In this document: positions 21,786 through 32,283 of the stretch, one piece after another
Position numbering within the stretch: position 1 is the stretch's first letter
Layout of the letters: each line of letters begins with the position of its first letter
Source of the DNA: Sepiola atlantica
Lineage: Eukaryota; Mollusca; Cephalopoda; Sepiida; Sepiolidae
Assembly (NCBI GenBank): GCA_963556195.1
Contig: OY744525.1
Location: 45,577,148-45,641,147, forward strand
Reading direction: 5' to 3'
Length of the DNA: 64,000 bases
Program-made: the position numbers and the translations under genes
The notes under the pieces: generated by a model
Told to the model about the DNA's origin: nothing
Seen by the model: only the letters and a program-made list of their open reading frames with translations
The model's database searches: none

Positions 21786-22051
21786 TTTACATCCTCAGAA
21801 AAGGTACGGATGTTCACATTCCATTTGCTAAAGGTCAAAGGAAATGGTTCGGAAATCATATTGCCGCTTATTTATTACTTCGGTTTAACATATTACGATC
21901 GGTTTTATGTTACCTGGAAAGGAGATGGATGCTGCCAATTAACTCCCAAGGATGCTGGGAAGAGGAATCTCTTAGAATGGCACTTCGACATCTAAATCAG
22001 ATTCTGGAAGCAGCAGAGGATGAAGATGCCGATTATCCAATAACGAATTGA
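21786..22051 (+). other. unrecognised open stretch, possible exon or repeat-derived ORF
   Basis: A 99-codon frame from 21752 crosses the SINE edge and continues through unique-looking, less AT-rich sequence. It ends ALRHLNQILEAAEDEDADY-PITN-stop at 22051. The acidic C-terminal end reads naturally, but I recognise no domain, and an overlapping second frame is also open for 70 codons. There is no clear splice acceptor upstream. It could be a lone exon, part of an unrecognised element, or chance. Confidence 0.2.
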
Positions 22052-22649
22052 TGGAATGCAATCAAATAATCTAACGAATGTTTTCTAATCAAATCTTGAA
22101 TCCGTTCAGTTTGTGTTTCTTTCATTCACTGAGATTTTATAGAATCAACAAGTGCAAATATCTGCAATCGCGGATTCCGTTATTTGGATCAACGGAATAA
22201 ACGTGAAGACCAACAATTCATATCAGATTAGCGCACGCAGTTTTCAAATCTTGTCAACTTCCTCGGACGATCTTTTTTTTTACCGTCTCAAATTTATAAA
22301 GAAATATAAACAGTCTTTAAGTTTATTTATTTCACCTAAATGGTGGAGGAGGGGTGGGGAAGGATGTTAAGAACTTCTGTGACTGTGATGTCACACAGGA
22401 ATTAGCTGATACCTCTTTTTTTTTTGGTAATGCATCAAAGAAGTGAGAAAGGGAAACCCAGCTGACGTTCTGATAAGTAGATTCAAAAAGAAGGATATGC
22501 AAACTAATGAGTAGATGATTCTATCACAAAGTGGGGGTGTCAGGTTGAAAACACTTGGGTTAAACCAATTATCATTGGGTAATGTAGACATCCAGGAAGA
22601 GCATTTTAGTTCATGCCTGAGAATTTTATTATTTTGCTGAACCAATCAG
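22052..22649. other. no recognisable feature
   Basis: AT-rich sequence with only short frames of no recognisable family. Confidence 0.4.
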
Positions 22650-22865
22650 TAAAGTCTAATACTTGAACTTATTATTCTGTTTAGGGATTTTTTTAGACTG
22701 AACGAGAACAATCTACCCCTGTGGATTAAATAAAGGGTTCCGTTCAAAATTCTGTAGAAATTGCTGACTTCAAAAAGACGGACCTGAAGAAGGTCAGAGA
22801 TTACATCGGCCGGCACATTGTGAGAATAACATCCAAGATGAGAACAGTAGACCGAATAATCCATA
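22650..22865 (+). mobile_element. family S1 SINE-like repeat, sense, headless
   Basis: It contains GAACGAGAACAATCTACCCC, GGATTAAATAAAGGGTTCCG, GACCTGAAGAAGGTCAGAGA, TTACATCGGCCGGCACATTG, TGAGAATAACATCCAAGATG, AGACCGAATAATCCA. The CTGAAGA box (22784-22790) is intact but GAAAC has become GGCAC, so the hammerhead-like core is broken here. Confidence 0.7.
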
Positions 22866-23360
22866 CTTTAACTTATCTTGTTATGTGTTCCATCCTGAAG
22901 AAGAACAACTGGTTTCAACAACAGCCTTCTGAAACAATTATGACGACACAGCTGCATGTGTCCTGTGAGTAGTGTGGAATGCGGTCAGCTGAGTTTTTTT
23001 TTTTGTGCTAATGGGTCACCGCTGATTAAGACCTAAAGGCCACTCGAGGATATGAGTTAATGAGTTTGTCAGGTGGACGACGGTGAGAAAACCCTGTGAG
23101 AATTCGTAACGATAGTTGAGACTGGGCAGAATTTGATTATTTAAGAGAATGGCTCAACAAGAATTTGTTAACATTGGACTTGAAAACAACCATGTTGTAG
23201 TCAGCTGGGAAGCAGCGCCGTGGTATTGTGTTCCACAAAGGGATAGTTCTTTGCTCATTGAAGTTCTGTTTAGTTTTAGGTACACAGAGGAAGAAAGGAA
23301 ACATTTTTTTATAGTGGTTGTAGCTAGACGAGTTCTTGTTAAGATGGATTCATGTTAGAT
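22866..23360 (-). pseudogene. family B LINE C-terminus and tail, antisense
   Basis: Reverse-complemented, the 23150-23260 stretch gives NTIPRRCFPADYNMVVFKS then NVNKFLLSHSLK-stop, the end of the family B protein. The tail follows at 23005-23120 (GGCCACTCGAGGATATGAGT, AATGAGTTTGTCAGGTG on the plus strand). The same C-terminus occurs at 28.0, 30.4, 56.1 and 58.65 kb. 22866-23000 holds no clear feature. Confidence 0.7.
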
Positions 23361-23600
23361 TTTTCTGAAAAATAAAATGAACCTTTCTCATGCCAATGAC
23401 TGTTGTAATCAGGATTTATCTCATGATTTGCATTACTCATCCGAAAATTAGCTGATCGTCTCTAAAATTATAGGCGTCAACATTTTTACTTCCACTAAAA
23501 TATCTGACATTTGGACCAGCTTAGTTTACCAAAACGCCATTCGATATCATGGATCAGGATTTGAGTAACGTAATGTAATGTAATATATATGTATATGAGA
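23361..23600. other. no recognisable feature
   Basis: AT-rich, non-coding. Confidence 0.4.
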
Positions 23601-23604
23601 GAGA

Positions 23605-24318
23605 TAAATAAACTTTATATAAACATTAAAATAGTCTACACAAATTAATTCATGTTTCTATGCTCAAGCGCATATAATCAGGACAGCCAAAAACAACAAT
23701 GAAACTGTCCAAAATAAAGTCAAAAGTTTAACTATTAGGGGCAGCAACTGAGGTCGCTCTTCTTAAGGTTATAACTGCAGGGTGGGGGTAGATATTATAA
23801 GCATGTCAAATTTTTATTTTCATTTTCCCAACATCGGTTAGCATAATTCAAGTCGCCCCCTCCCTCTACACTATTTATACATTAGAAAACTACAAGCATC
23901 AGTCACATACATGCAGAATATATGTTCATATATTCAAGTCATGACACACCCACAAATAAGTGCATACATTTATCACCACTTAGAAAACTTACATACATAC
24001 ATATACCAAAATATGGCATACCTAGCTATTCACATACACGCAAGTCATGACACACATGCAAGTAAACACAAAGAATTTACCAGCCCTTAGAATTCTCTCA
24101 GACATTTGCACGCCTACATCAGATGGTTAAAATCACAGACCAAATACACAGTTATAACCTTAAGAAGAGCGATCTCGTTTGATGCTCCTGGTAGCTAAAC
24201 TTCTGATTTTTTGGGGGACAGTTTCATTATTGTTTTTGTCAGTCCTGATGATATACGCTTGCAAATAGAAACATGAATTTGTGTGGACTGTTTTAATGTT
24301 TATATAAAGTGTATTTAT
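23605..24318. mobile_element. inverted-repeat element with hammerhead-like core in each arm
   Basis: Arms of ~175 bp at 23605-23782 and 24141-24318 are inverted copies (AAACTTTATATAAACATTAA, GTCTACACAAATT, CATGTTTCTA, AACAACAATGAAACTGTCC, GAGCGATCTC/GAGGTCGCTC, TTAAGGTTATAACTG). They flank ~360 bp of unrelated sequence without a frame. Each arm carries a CTGATNA / hairpin / GAAAC arrangement pointing outward. The structure resembles Penelope-like elements, whose terminal repeats can carry hammerhead motifs and lie in inverted orientation, but no protein remains to prove it. Confidence 0.6.
24245..24272 (+). ncRNA. hammerhead-ribozyme-like core (right arm)
   Basis: CTGATGA (24245-24251), then TATACGCTTGCAAATA, then GAAAC (24268-24272). 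This has box order and spacing of a hammerhead core with a short, weakened helix II. The mirror copy is at 23654-23681 on the minus strand: CTGATTA, TATGC-GCTTGA-GCATA (perfect 5-bp helix), GAAAC. Comparing both suggests an ancestor with an intact CTGATGA and intact helix II. Helices I and III were not convincingly found, so activity is doubtful. Confidence 0.4.
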
Positions 24319-25079
24319 AAAGCTCTACCTTGTGTTGAGCACTTTAAAAAAAATATTGGTTTTAAATTTATTTTATTAATATATTTGAACTGGCATTTTA
24401 TATATATATGAGGGATAGAGCATGATATAATCTCAGTTCATTCAAAAAACATTTTATTTACAAACAATTGTTTCTGCCCATTTCGTAAATATACATAATT
24501 ATGTTATACAAAATTTACCAAACATTCACAAAGAGGCTTCATCGGTGTATAACACACCACAGGCAGGTTGAAAAAAAAACAAGATGCGTCAAATATTCAT
24601 TTGATTAATTAATTTAATTTCTATATTCCTTTTTTTCCTTCTTTTTATCACTCCAATCAAAAGAAAACGTTCCTTAGGCTCTGTTTTTTTTTTGTATTTA
24701 AATTATGCATCATGTTGACCATATTTGTTTTTTCCTTTCCTTAAAAGTTTATATTTGAATAAAAAAAACACATCATAAAATTCACACATAAGAGAATAAT
24801 TAATTCACACCAACCGTTATTGTCTTTATTTAACTATTTTTTCTCCCCCCCCCCTCGTTTTCTTCATGTTCATTCCTGTTTATCTTTCTTTTAAGGAGTA
24901 CAAATCTATTATATCACCATTCATCAATCTCATATCTCATATATATATATATATATAAACATAAAAATAGAAGCCGATAGGGATAAGTTCATTAGCTACC
25001 CGTACAAAAAAAATCTACAACCAAGAATTCAAGCTTACTTGATTTTAAAAGCGAATACCCTTATAGAAACAAAATGGCC
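24319..25079. other. AT-rich stretch, no gene
   Basis: T-rich and A-rich runs, poly-C near 24845, (TA)n at 24939-24956. The protein-like Penelope remnant begins just downstream. Confidence 0.45.
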
Positions 25080-25690
25080 GCAGTTAAAAAAAAAATTATT
25101 TACTGAGCGAAACGCAACTCATTTACTAACAACATATTCTATACGGCAATTGCCGACATTAAACAAACCCTAATTAATAAAAACTTTCCAAATCACATCG
25201 CTGATCAGCAGATCAAACACTCCCTAGCTGGCATAACTAAAAGCACTAACAACAATATTAATAATATTAATTTATTTTATTGTAATCAGATGCACCCTAA
25301 TCATAAAGTAGACAAAAACAAATATATATCATATATACACATATATCCCCTATTGACAAAAACTCTAAACTCAAATTTACCATATATTATAAAAAATCTA
25401 AAACGGCTAACTTACTAATACAAACTAACCCGGGTTCAATAACAGTTACTAAAAGCCAGTAATGCTATATATGTATTCAAATGCCCAATGAGAGAATGTG
25501 TCTCTACAAACAATACATTAAGACTATGACAAGTATCCCTCGCTGCCTAAAATGCTACCTCACCTTCCATTACAGCTCCATCGATCAACATCTAAATAGC
25601 ACACAACATTTCCAAAAAAGACTACCGGAATATATTAACTTAAAATACTGCCATCCTAGCTGTTTCAAATTGCAGCCTTTACCTTCCTAG
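25080..25690 (+). pseudogene. Penelope-like element protein remnant (RT C-terminus to GIY-YIG)
   Basis: In one frame the stretch near 25120-25390 reads FYTAIADIKQTLINKNFPN, HIADQQIKHSLAG, NLFYCNQMHPNHKVDKNKYI then IYPLLTKTLNSNLPYIIKNL. Further on AIYVFKCPMREC is followed at 25535 by MTSIPRCLKCYLTFH and IDQHLNSTQH. The order (F-Y-x-NQMH...; Y.FKCP..C; T-T-x-x-R-L-like; SSI..HL) matches the linker and GIY-YIG endonuclease start of Penelope-like retroelements. It is interrupted by several stops, and the GIY-YIG motif itself is garbled. The likely original product was a reverse transcriptase with an endonuclease nicking DNA for target-primed synthesis. Confidence 0.65.
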
Positions 25691-25699
25691 CACCAAAGC

Positions 25700-26260
25700 A
25701 TTATTCAGTCGAGCACATAAAGAGAGTAAAAAGTGGACCTTGGGTTTGCTTTCGGCAGCCTTGTAACTCTCGCTTCCCTTCTTTTGTCCTTTAGAACTCA
25801 CATTCTATGAGCGATGTTTCTGACAAAGGAGGAAGAGTTGCTGCTTTCTGGGTCGGAATCTATCCATATAACACTTATCGTTCGTTGGCTAGTTGTTTTT
25901 ACCTTAAATAGTATTCTTTTTTAGCTCTTTACATCAAGTGGCTTCGTGCTTTGTCTGGAGCGATTTCCACAAAAAAAAACACCATCAACTAAGCTCGATA
26001 CGAGGATGGGGAGGGTATATTAAAATGTTTTTAAAACGTTTATAATCGACTTTCTTAATAAATTCACCAGTTTTAATTTGTAACCTCATCACGTGCCTGA
26101 AGACTACTCATGCTAGTCAAAATCATTTGCAATTATGGCGTGTTCCTATTTACACTGGAGCACAACATTAGATCGTTGGTCCACTAACTCAAAAAAATTT
26201 GTTCAATAACAAACAAACAGAAACTTTTTCTGTTTAATCAAACATTATATATATATATAT
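25700..26260 (+). mobile_element. Penelope-like 3-prime tail
   Basis: 25705-25975 is repeated almost in full at 60250-60505 (GAGAGTAAAAAGTGG.CCTT, CGATGTTTCTGA.AAAGGAG, CAGATAACACTTATCG-like). 25985-26200 matches the minus strand of 36840-37080 (AACGTTTTAAAAACATTTTAATATACC, split here; CACCAGTTTTAATTTGTAAC; TTGGTCCACCAACTC). Together they define a >500-bp tail of the element whose protein ends at 25690. A degenerate hammerhead-like core (CTGAAGA at 26097, then AAAA instead of GAAA) lies in it. Confidence 0.6.
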
Positions 26261-26433
26261 TTTAAATTCCCGAAACAGTTTTTCATGGTAAACAACTGAT
26301 GATCCCTTAAATAATGTTAGAAGCAAACTAATATAATAACTGAAAAAGTTAAATTTACTTACATGGGTGATTTTTCACTGAACGACTTGGGACTTAAGGT
26401 TTGTTTTTTTTGGTTAAAAAATTTTATTTTTTT

Positions 26434-26464
26434 TAATATAGTTTTAATGATTGAGAAACTTCCA

Positions 26465-26495
<31 letters not shown>

Positions 26496-26530
26496 GTCTT
26501 GGAAGTTTTACAACCATTAAAACTATATTC
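26434..26530. repeat. foldback with (TA)n loop
   Basis: Arms 26434-26468 and 26496-26530 are inverted copies (AATATAGTTTTAATG.TTG, AAACTTCCAAGAC) with few mismatches, enclosing a 27-bp pure (TA)n loop at 26469-26495. Probably a small MITE with a microsatellite grown at its centre. Confidence 0.8.
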
Positions 26531-26534
26531 AAAA

Positions 26535-27095
26535 AAAAAATATATATATAAGGTATAGCTCTTCATAAAAGAATAGAGCACTTGGTAGTCGGTTATGACA
26601 ATATAAAAATATATAAACATAAATATTCTTACTTTCGGGGGCGGGCATAACAGCGTCATGGTAAAATGCTTTACTGCTGATCAGTTTACTGATCAAGCAG
26701 TCAGGTTTAAAATCATAGCGTGAAAACACTCACCACAATGAAGAGATGTAATATAGTGAAAGAGCTGTCTCTGGATGACTACATTTGTCTCCTCCCCCCT
26801 TCTCGTGGTTTGAGCTGTCTAGTAACAGAATAGATTGTTGCCACTTGGCATAAGGCATGCATAGTGTTCTTCAGAAAAGAATTGAGCACTAGTGGTTGTC
26901 GATGATGCAAATATAAAAGTATATAAACATGATAAATTCCCTTACACTTGGTGCGAGTGTAATAATGTAGGGGTAAAATATCCGACTTCCAATCAAGCGC
27001 TCAGGTCTGAATCTCAGCGTGAAAACACTTGCCATGTCCAGCCACACTGACTAGCCATGATACAGCGAAACAGCTGTTTGCGGATGACTATAATA
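26535..27095 (+). mobile_element. two tandem tRNA-derived SINE copies (family S2)
   Basis: Two related copies lie head to tail, at about 26535-26765 and 26850-27095. Each has TATATAAACAT, then a tRNA-like head (second copy: A-box-like TAATGTAGGGGTAAAA near 26962, B-box-like GGTCTGAATCTCAG near 27005), then GTGAAAACACTTGCC-type body and TGGATGACTA or GCGGATGACTATA. The body matches 47625-47790 and partly 42215-42360. The hammerhead-like core seen at 47720 is decayed in both. Confidence 0.6.
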
Positions 27096-27129
27096 TCACT
27101 GTAATTTTTTATGTGATATAGGCTTCATT

Positions 27130-27620
27130 CAATTTATATGAACTGGTGCTACCAGATCAGGCTGTCTGAAGATATCGGCTTCCTGACTCAAAATTGATGT
27201 TTTATTGTTTTCTTTCTCTTTGCAAAATTTAATCATGTTTTGTACAACCGAAAACAAGAAACAACAATTTCCCTCCCTCCTCTCCTTCTTTCCCTCACTC
27301 TTCTCTCTCCCCCACTTTTACTCAACAAAACACCATGAACAAATACTTGAACATAAAAAGAACTTGAAGCATGAACTTTTTACCAAAATGACCGGATTCG
27401 GCATTAAATAACCTGAAAAGGGTTGATATGCCACAAAACAGAACAACAAAGGGTTGATATGCCACAAAACAGAACAACCAAACCAAAAACTATGAATAAA
27501 TACTTGAACATATAAAGAACTTGAATCATAAAAACTTTTCACTATACTACCACTAATGTTTTGGTATTAAATGATCCATAAGAGGTTGATATGCTGTAAA
27601 ACAAAACAAACGAAATTATA
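27130..27620 (-). repeat. family C LINE tail, antisense, with internal duplications
   Basis: It is the reverse complement of the 61.1 and 63.1 kb copies: GGCTGTCTGAAGATATCGGC, CAAAATTGATGTTTTAT, CACCATGAACAAATACTTGA, TTCGGCATTAAATAACC and GGGTTGATATGCC. The terminal GGGTTGATATGCCACAAAAC segment is duplicated at about 27420 and 27450. A further diverged round follows at 27490-27600 (TACTTGAACATATAAAGAAC ... GGTTGATATGCTGTAAAAC), so at least three overlapping tail copies are stacked. Confidence 0.65.
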
Positions 27621-27809
27621 CCTCGTTCAGTTATGTAAAAGCCAACAAAATGTTGGTATTAACTGTAAGACAACCTACGAGGTGACCTAAAAAGGAATGG
27701 AATCACGATAAAATTCACAATCCTTTCTGCAATCTAACCATATTTGACCCCTAAACCTTTTCCACTCCCACACGATCACTACGACCACTACTATGTAATA
27801 ACCTGTCTA

Positions 27810-28220
27810 TCATTGTTTCAATGGCAGGTGCTCGACTGAGCTCCAATCTATGGTTCCCCCTGTAAAACATTCACAACAAAAACTCGACAAGCTATAACAA
27901 CTGTAAAGAATTTGCCTTCTTCTTCTTCTGTGTACCTAAACCTAAACGGAGCTTCCATGAGCAAAGTTTGTTTCCAAGAACTGCCTGTCTGGTGAACACA
28001 ACACCACCGGGCTGCTTCCCAGCTGACTACAACATGGTCGTTTTCAAGTTAAATGTTACCAAATTCTTATTGAGCCATCCTCTTAAATAATCAAATTCTG
28101 ACCAGTTACAACCATCGATACTAATCCTCACGATGTTTGTCTCACTGTACACCTGACAAACTCATTATCCCTTATCCTTGAGTGGCCTTTGAGTCTAGAT
28201 TAGCAGTCACTCATTAGTAC
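27810..28220 (+). pseudogene. family B LINE C-terminus and tail
   Basis: It contains CTCGACTGAGCTCCAATCTA (encoding the ST/AELQ-like segment), ACACAACACCACCGGGCTGC, TTCCCAGCTGACTACAACAT and the tail to CCCTTATCCTTGAGTGGCCT. The reading frame is broken. It is very similar to 55880-56290 and 30200-30530. 27621-27809 shows nothing distinctive. Confidence 0.7.
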
Positions 28221-28924
28221 ATACATAAAAAAGTACTGACTAAGCTAGATGATTCAATAGGAACTAATTTTTCGACATGATTTGGCTGTAGGCATTTTCA
28301 TATGATCAAGTGACAGGCATATTGTATTGCATATCGCATATTGTATTTTAATACATTCGCATCACCTGATCAAACTACAGTTGACATCTACAGAATGAAC
28401 AAATGCCACCATAAACGTGAAATGCTGCAATTATAAAGTGTTGGAAAATTCATGATTTCTATCACACTTGTTTTGGTTTTTTTTCCTCCTGTGAACTTTG
28501 TTTTGATACTGAAGTAGAATTTGACAGGTTTCTGTCTGAGTAAATAACAATGGCTGAGTAGAGAATTTTCAATAATGAATCGGACATTGACGTTGCGAGC
28601 GATATTTAGATTTTTCAACAATTCAGTCAGGACTCCAGGTAGTTGACGATTGGAATCTCATAATGTTAAGTCGTTAATCCTAAAGACACCCTCCCCTTCC
28701 TTTTTTAAAAAAGTACTTAAAATATAGTAGTATGTTAAAAGCAAAAGAATATTGGATATTCTAGGTTTAACGTTTTTAACGACGAACAGGTTGGAGTCTC
28801 TTCTCCAACACGAGGCCACAATTTTTGGTGTTTTTTCTTGGATGCACACACACACACACACACACACAACGGTCGGAATAATAGAAGAAGAGTAATAAAT
28901 AATTGGATTTACATAAATGTACAT
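28221..28924. other. no gene; (CA)n microsatellite
   Basis: AT-rich, with (CA)n at 28843-28869. The last part (28760-28924) may belong to the upstream portion of the family D copy that follows, but is too decayed to say. Confidence 0.45.
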
Positions 28925-29435
28925 AACTTCTATCATTACTAACCAGCAGAGTGTTATCTCTGTCGACCAAGGGAAGAGTCAAGCAGGCATGTGTATGAAA
29001 GTGAAACCTAGCTAGTGAGGGTTGAGGACATGCGTTGCATGGAGAGAAATGATATAAGAATGATACAATGGATGTGTAATGTGAGTCTTAAATATAGGCT
29101 TAGATCTGATGAACTCAGAGGAAGGTTAAATCTGGACAGTATAGGGAGATGTGTGCAGAATGGTAGACTTCGATGATGTGGCTATGTTGAAAGAATGGAT
29201 GAGAGTTCTTGGGTTAGTAGATGTAGAACGGTTGAAGTAGCAGGATCAGTTGGCAAGGGAAGACTAAGAAAAAGATGGGAGGAATTAATGAGGATGGATT
29301 TGAAAGAAAGAGAGATAAAGCCCTGGACAGAGATAGGTTCATTTGGAAATCAATTTCTGAAAGCTGTCCAACACATGCCTGTATGTAAAACAGACGTTAA
29401 ACCGAATATGATGATTATGATGCTAAGCTAAAAAA
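28925..29435 (+). pseudogene. family D LINE C-terminal fragment and tail
   Basis: The best family D copy. A 78-codon open segment (29195-29431) reads MDESSWVSRCRTVEVAGSVG then KGRLRKRWEELMRMDLKERE, preceded in broken frame by ERNDIRMIQWMCNVSL. It ends GACGTTAAACCGAATATGAT plus a short (GAT)n. This is the C-terminal region after the reverse transcriptase. The clade (RTE- or CR1-like) cannot be fixed from this alone. Confidence 0.7.
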
Positions 29436-29439
29436 AAAA

Positions 29440-29650
29440 AAGAAGAGAATTTGGATTATTCTAACTACTGTTCTCATCTTGATTCTTATTTTCGCAACGT
29501 TTTGGCTAATATAACCTTTGATCTAATTTAGGTGCATCTTTTCGAAGTCGGGAACTTATATGGAATTTCAAACTGAACCCTTTATCTATTCCACATGGGT
29601 AGATTGTTCTCGTTCCATGCAGAAGTGTTAAGTAATTTTGATTTTAGTTA
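29440..29650 (-). mobile_element. family S1 SINE-like repeat, antisense, headless
   Basis: Diverged S1 segments: TTGGATTATTCTAACTACTG, TCTCATCTTGATTC, CGCAACGTTTTGGCTAATAT, AGGTGCATCTTTTCGAAG, GGGTAGATTGTTCTCGTTCC. The tRNA-like head is absent. The copy ends where a second family D LINE fragment begins. Confidence 0.6.
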
Positions 29651-29900
29651 CTATCCTAGTAAGTAGACTTAGATGCTATGGCCATATTGGAAAAATGGAC
29701 GAGAGTGCTGGAGTTAGTACATGTAGAACAGTTGAGGTAGCAGGTCCATTTTACAACGGAAGGCCAAAGAAAACATTAGAGGAAGTGATAAATAAAGCCC
29801 TGCCCAGAGAGAGGTTAGTTTAAAAGTACATTTCTTAAAGCCGTCCAAGACATGCCCGCATGTAAATCGGACGTTAAACCGAATATGATGATGTTTTTTT
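29640..29900 (+). pseudogene. family D LINE C-terminal fragment, second copy
   Basis: A short open frame reads RLRCYGHIGKMDESAGVSTC then RTVEVAGPFYNGRPKKTLEE, followed by the GACGTTAAACCGAATATGAT tail with GATG. It belongs to a different family D subtype from the copy 400 bp upstream (PFYNGRPKK versus SVGKGRLRK). Confidence 0.65.
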
Positions 29901-30190
29901 GTTGAAAATTGAAAACTCTTGAGGAATTATAGTGTTAAGTCTTTCATCCTAAAGACTCCCCCTCTTTTACAAGGTAGTTCTCTTTTCTTTAATGGAGAAG
30001 TTGCAGAATACGAGTGTAACATACGATGAGACGATCACCAAAGTGCCCCTGCATATCATTGTAGAGCAATAAAACAAAGATTCTGAATTTTATTGACGAT
30101 TATATAAGAGATATTCAGGTTTTAACGTTTTTAGCAGCACACAAGTTAAAGTCTCTTCTGCAACATAATGCCACCATTTTTTTGTGTTGT
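29901..30190. other. no recognisable feature
   Basis: AT-rich with short pyrimidine runs, no frame or repeat identified with certainty. Confidence 0.4.
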
Positions 30191-30560
30191 GTTTTCTTGG
30201 GTGTATACACGAATGAAGGAGTGGTAGGTGCTCGCCTGAGCTCCACTTTCTTGTTGTTCCCTCTAAAACATTTACAACAAAAACACGTCTAGCTACAACC
30301 ACTGTAAATAATTTTTCATTCTTCCTCTGTGTACCTAAAACAAAACGGATCTACCATGAACAAAGTTTCTTTCCAGGAATTACTCGTCTGTGTAACACAA
30401 TACCACGGCGCTGCTTCCCAGCTGACTACAGCATGGTCGTTTTCAAGTCCAATGTCAACAAATTCTTGTTGAGTCGTCTTCTTAAATAATCAAATTCTGT
30501 AATTTCAACTCTTTGGGTCTTGATCAGCGGTGACCCGTTCGTACATAAAAAAGGGGGTGG
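30190..30560 (+). pseudogene. family B LINE C-terminus and tail
   Basis: It contains GGTAGGTGCTCGCCTGAGCT, CAAAGTTTCTTTCCAGGAAT, GTAACACAATACCACGGCGC, TGCTTCCCAGCTGACTACAG and TCGTTTTCAAGTCCAATGTC, in the same order as the 27.9 and 56.0 kb copies. Frame broken. The tail is truncated shortly after GGTCTTGATCAGCGGTGACC. Confidence 0.7.
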
Positions 30561-31474
30561 GGAAAAGGTAATGTAATAATTAATAAACAATTAGATTTGC
30601 ATATATATATATATTCTCACAGTTAACCGAAGATAAGGGCAAGAGGGATACACGAAACATGATGCATAAAAGGGTGAAAAATACAGCCATAGTTACTAAA
30701 GAAAAGACTACATTAATGTCTCAGTGTGATAGAGAGAAAAAACTTGTATTTCCAGGGTCGAGAGAGAGAGGCATAGACAATTCATAAATAAATGCGACTT
30801 ACATTTTGTTTATGATGTTATGGGAGCCTACGGATGCGACCAGAAGGGGGGGGGGGGTCTGAAGACAATTGCAATCAAGGTTCAAGGTATGCATGAAAAA
30901 ATGGCAGCCACTCAGACTGCATCTGATTGCTTCGGCATTCGAGCTAAATAGAGAATGAATCCACTTTCTATATTCCTCACAACGGTGGAATTAGATATTT
31001 TGTTTGTTTTCCGGAAACAGTAGAGTGAATGCTCTAGTTGTTCAGTATAATTTAGGGGAGATAACTTAGATATGGTCCAAGGGAGATCACTCCTAATAAG
31101 TCTGAGCCAATAAACAGTTCTTTTTATTTCTCTTACAGTTTATCTTCATGGATATACAAAATGAAAACTGGAGAGTCAAATATATGTGTTGTTCGAATCG
31201 TGGCCAGAGAGAAAGGGTGTAAGTATTAATTCCTGTTGTTTTTAACGTACCTTGTTTGCATGACTTTTAATCTTTTCGTCATATGCACTCTACAACCTCC
31301 AAACTTTAGCACCTTATTTAAAGATCAACATATCGTTTCTGTTCATGCTTGCCCCAAATTGTCTAGTTTGATACAAGGCTGTTGCATACAGTATTTGACA
31401 CTTCTCTTTTGTAGAATTAACAATCTTCTACCAAAAAGCTATTCACATAAATTAGGAGATGAATTATCATCATC
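30561..31474. other. no recognisable feature
   Basis: (TA)n at 30600-30613, poly-G at 30847-30857. An 83-codon plus frame (31236-31487) has no recognised domain. Confidence 0.4.
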
Positions 31475-31870
31475 ATATTCGGTTTAACATCCGTTTTAAA
31501 TGCCGGCATGTGTTGGACCGCTTTTAGAAATTGATTCCCAAACTAACCTATCTCTGTCCAGGATTTTATTTATCCCTCTTTCTCTCAAATGAATCCTTAT
31601 TACTTCCTCCCGTGTTTTCCTTGGCCTCCCCTCTACTAACTAACCCTGCTATCTCAACTGTTCTACATCTGCTAAACAAAGAACTCTCATCTATTCTTTC
31701 ATAGTGACCAAACGAACGAAATCTCATGTTCTGAAAGCATCTCCATATACTGTCTAGATTTAATCTTCCTCTGAGGTAATCAGATCTACGCCTATGTTTA
31801 AGACTCACGTTACACATCCATCGTATCATTCTCATATCATTTGAAATAAAGGTTTTCTGATGGAAACATT
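31475..31870 (-). pseudogene. family D LINE C-terminal fragment, antisense
   Basis: On the minus strand a frame within 31566-31988 reads MRMIRWMCNVSLKHRRRSDY, LRGRLNLDSIWRCFQNMRFR and SFGHYERIDESSLFSRCRTV. This matches the RMIRWMC...FGH.ER.D...CRTVE pattern. The ATG assigned upstream belongs to unrelated sequence. The tail (CATCATATTCGGTTTAACAT on plus) lies at 31470-31500. Confidence 0.75.
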
Positions 31871-32243
31871 TTCTCTGTGTTCTTTTACAGATGGTTTTTG
31901 TTTGTTTGAATGTATTTACTGACGTTTCCAATATTTGAAACATCATGAAGAAAAAAAAAAGTGTCATCAGGGTTACCAGAATAATCATTGAAAGTCCATT
32001 AGTTTATTGGGAAAATAAAAGCCAAACGAAAAACTCAAAGAGTAAATACTTCAACACGGTGCCAGATTAGACTAACACAAAGTCTTCAGAGATTTTAGGC
32101 CAAAGCACTTTCAGAAACCAACTTTAGTCTTAACAACATGAAAAAGAAATTTGAAAAATTTACACATTTATTCAAATGGTATGTATATTAACCTCTGAGT
32201 ACCATAAGATCACTTTGTGACAATAGGACGGAAAATTAAATGG

Positions 32244-32283
<40 letters not shown>

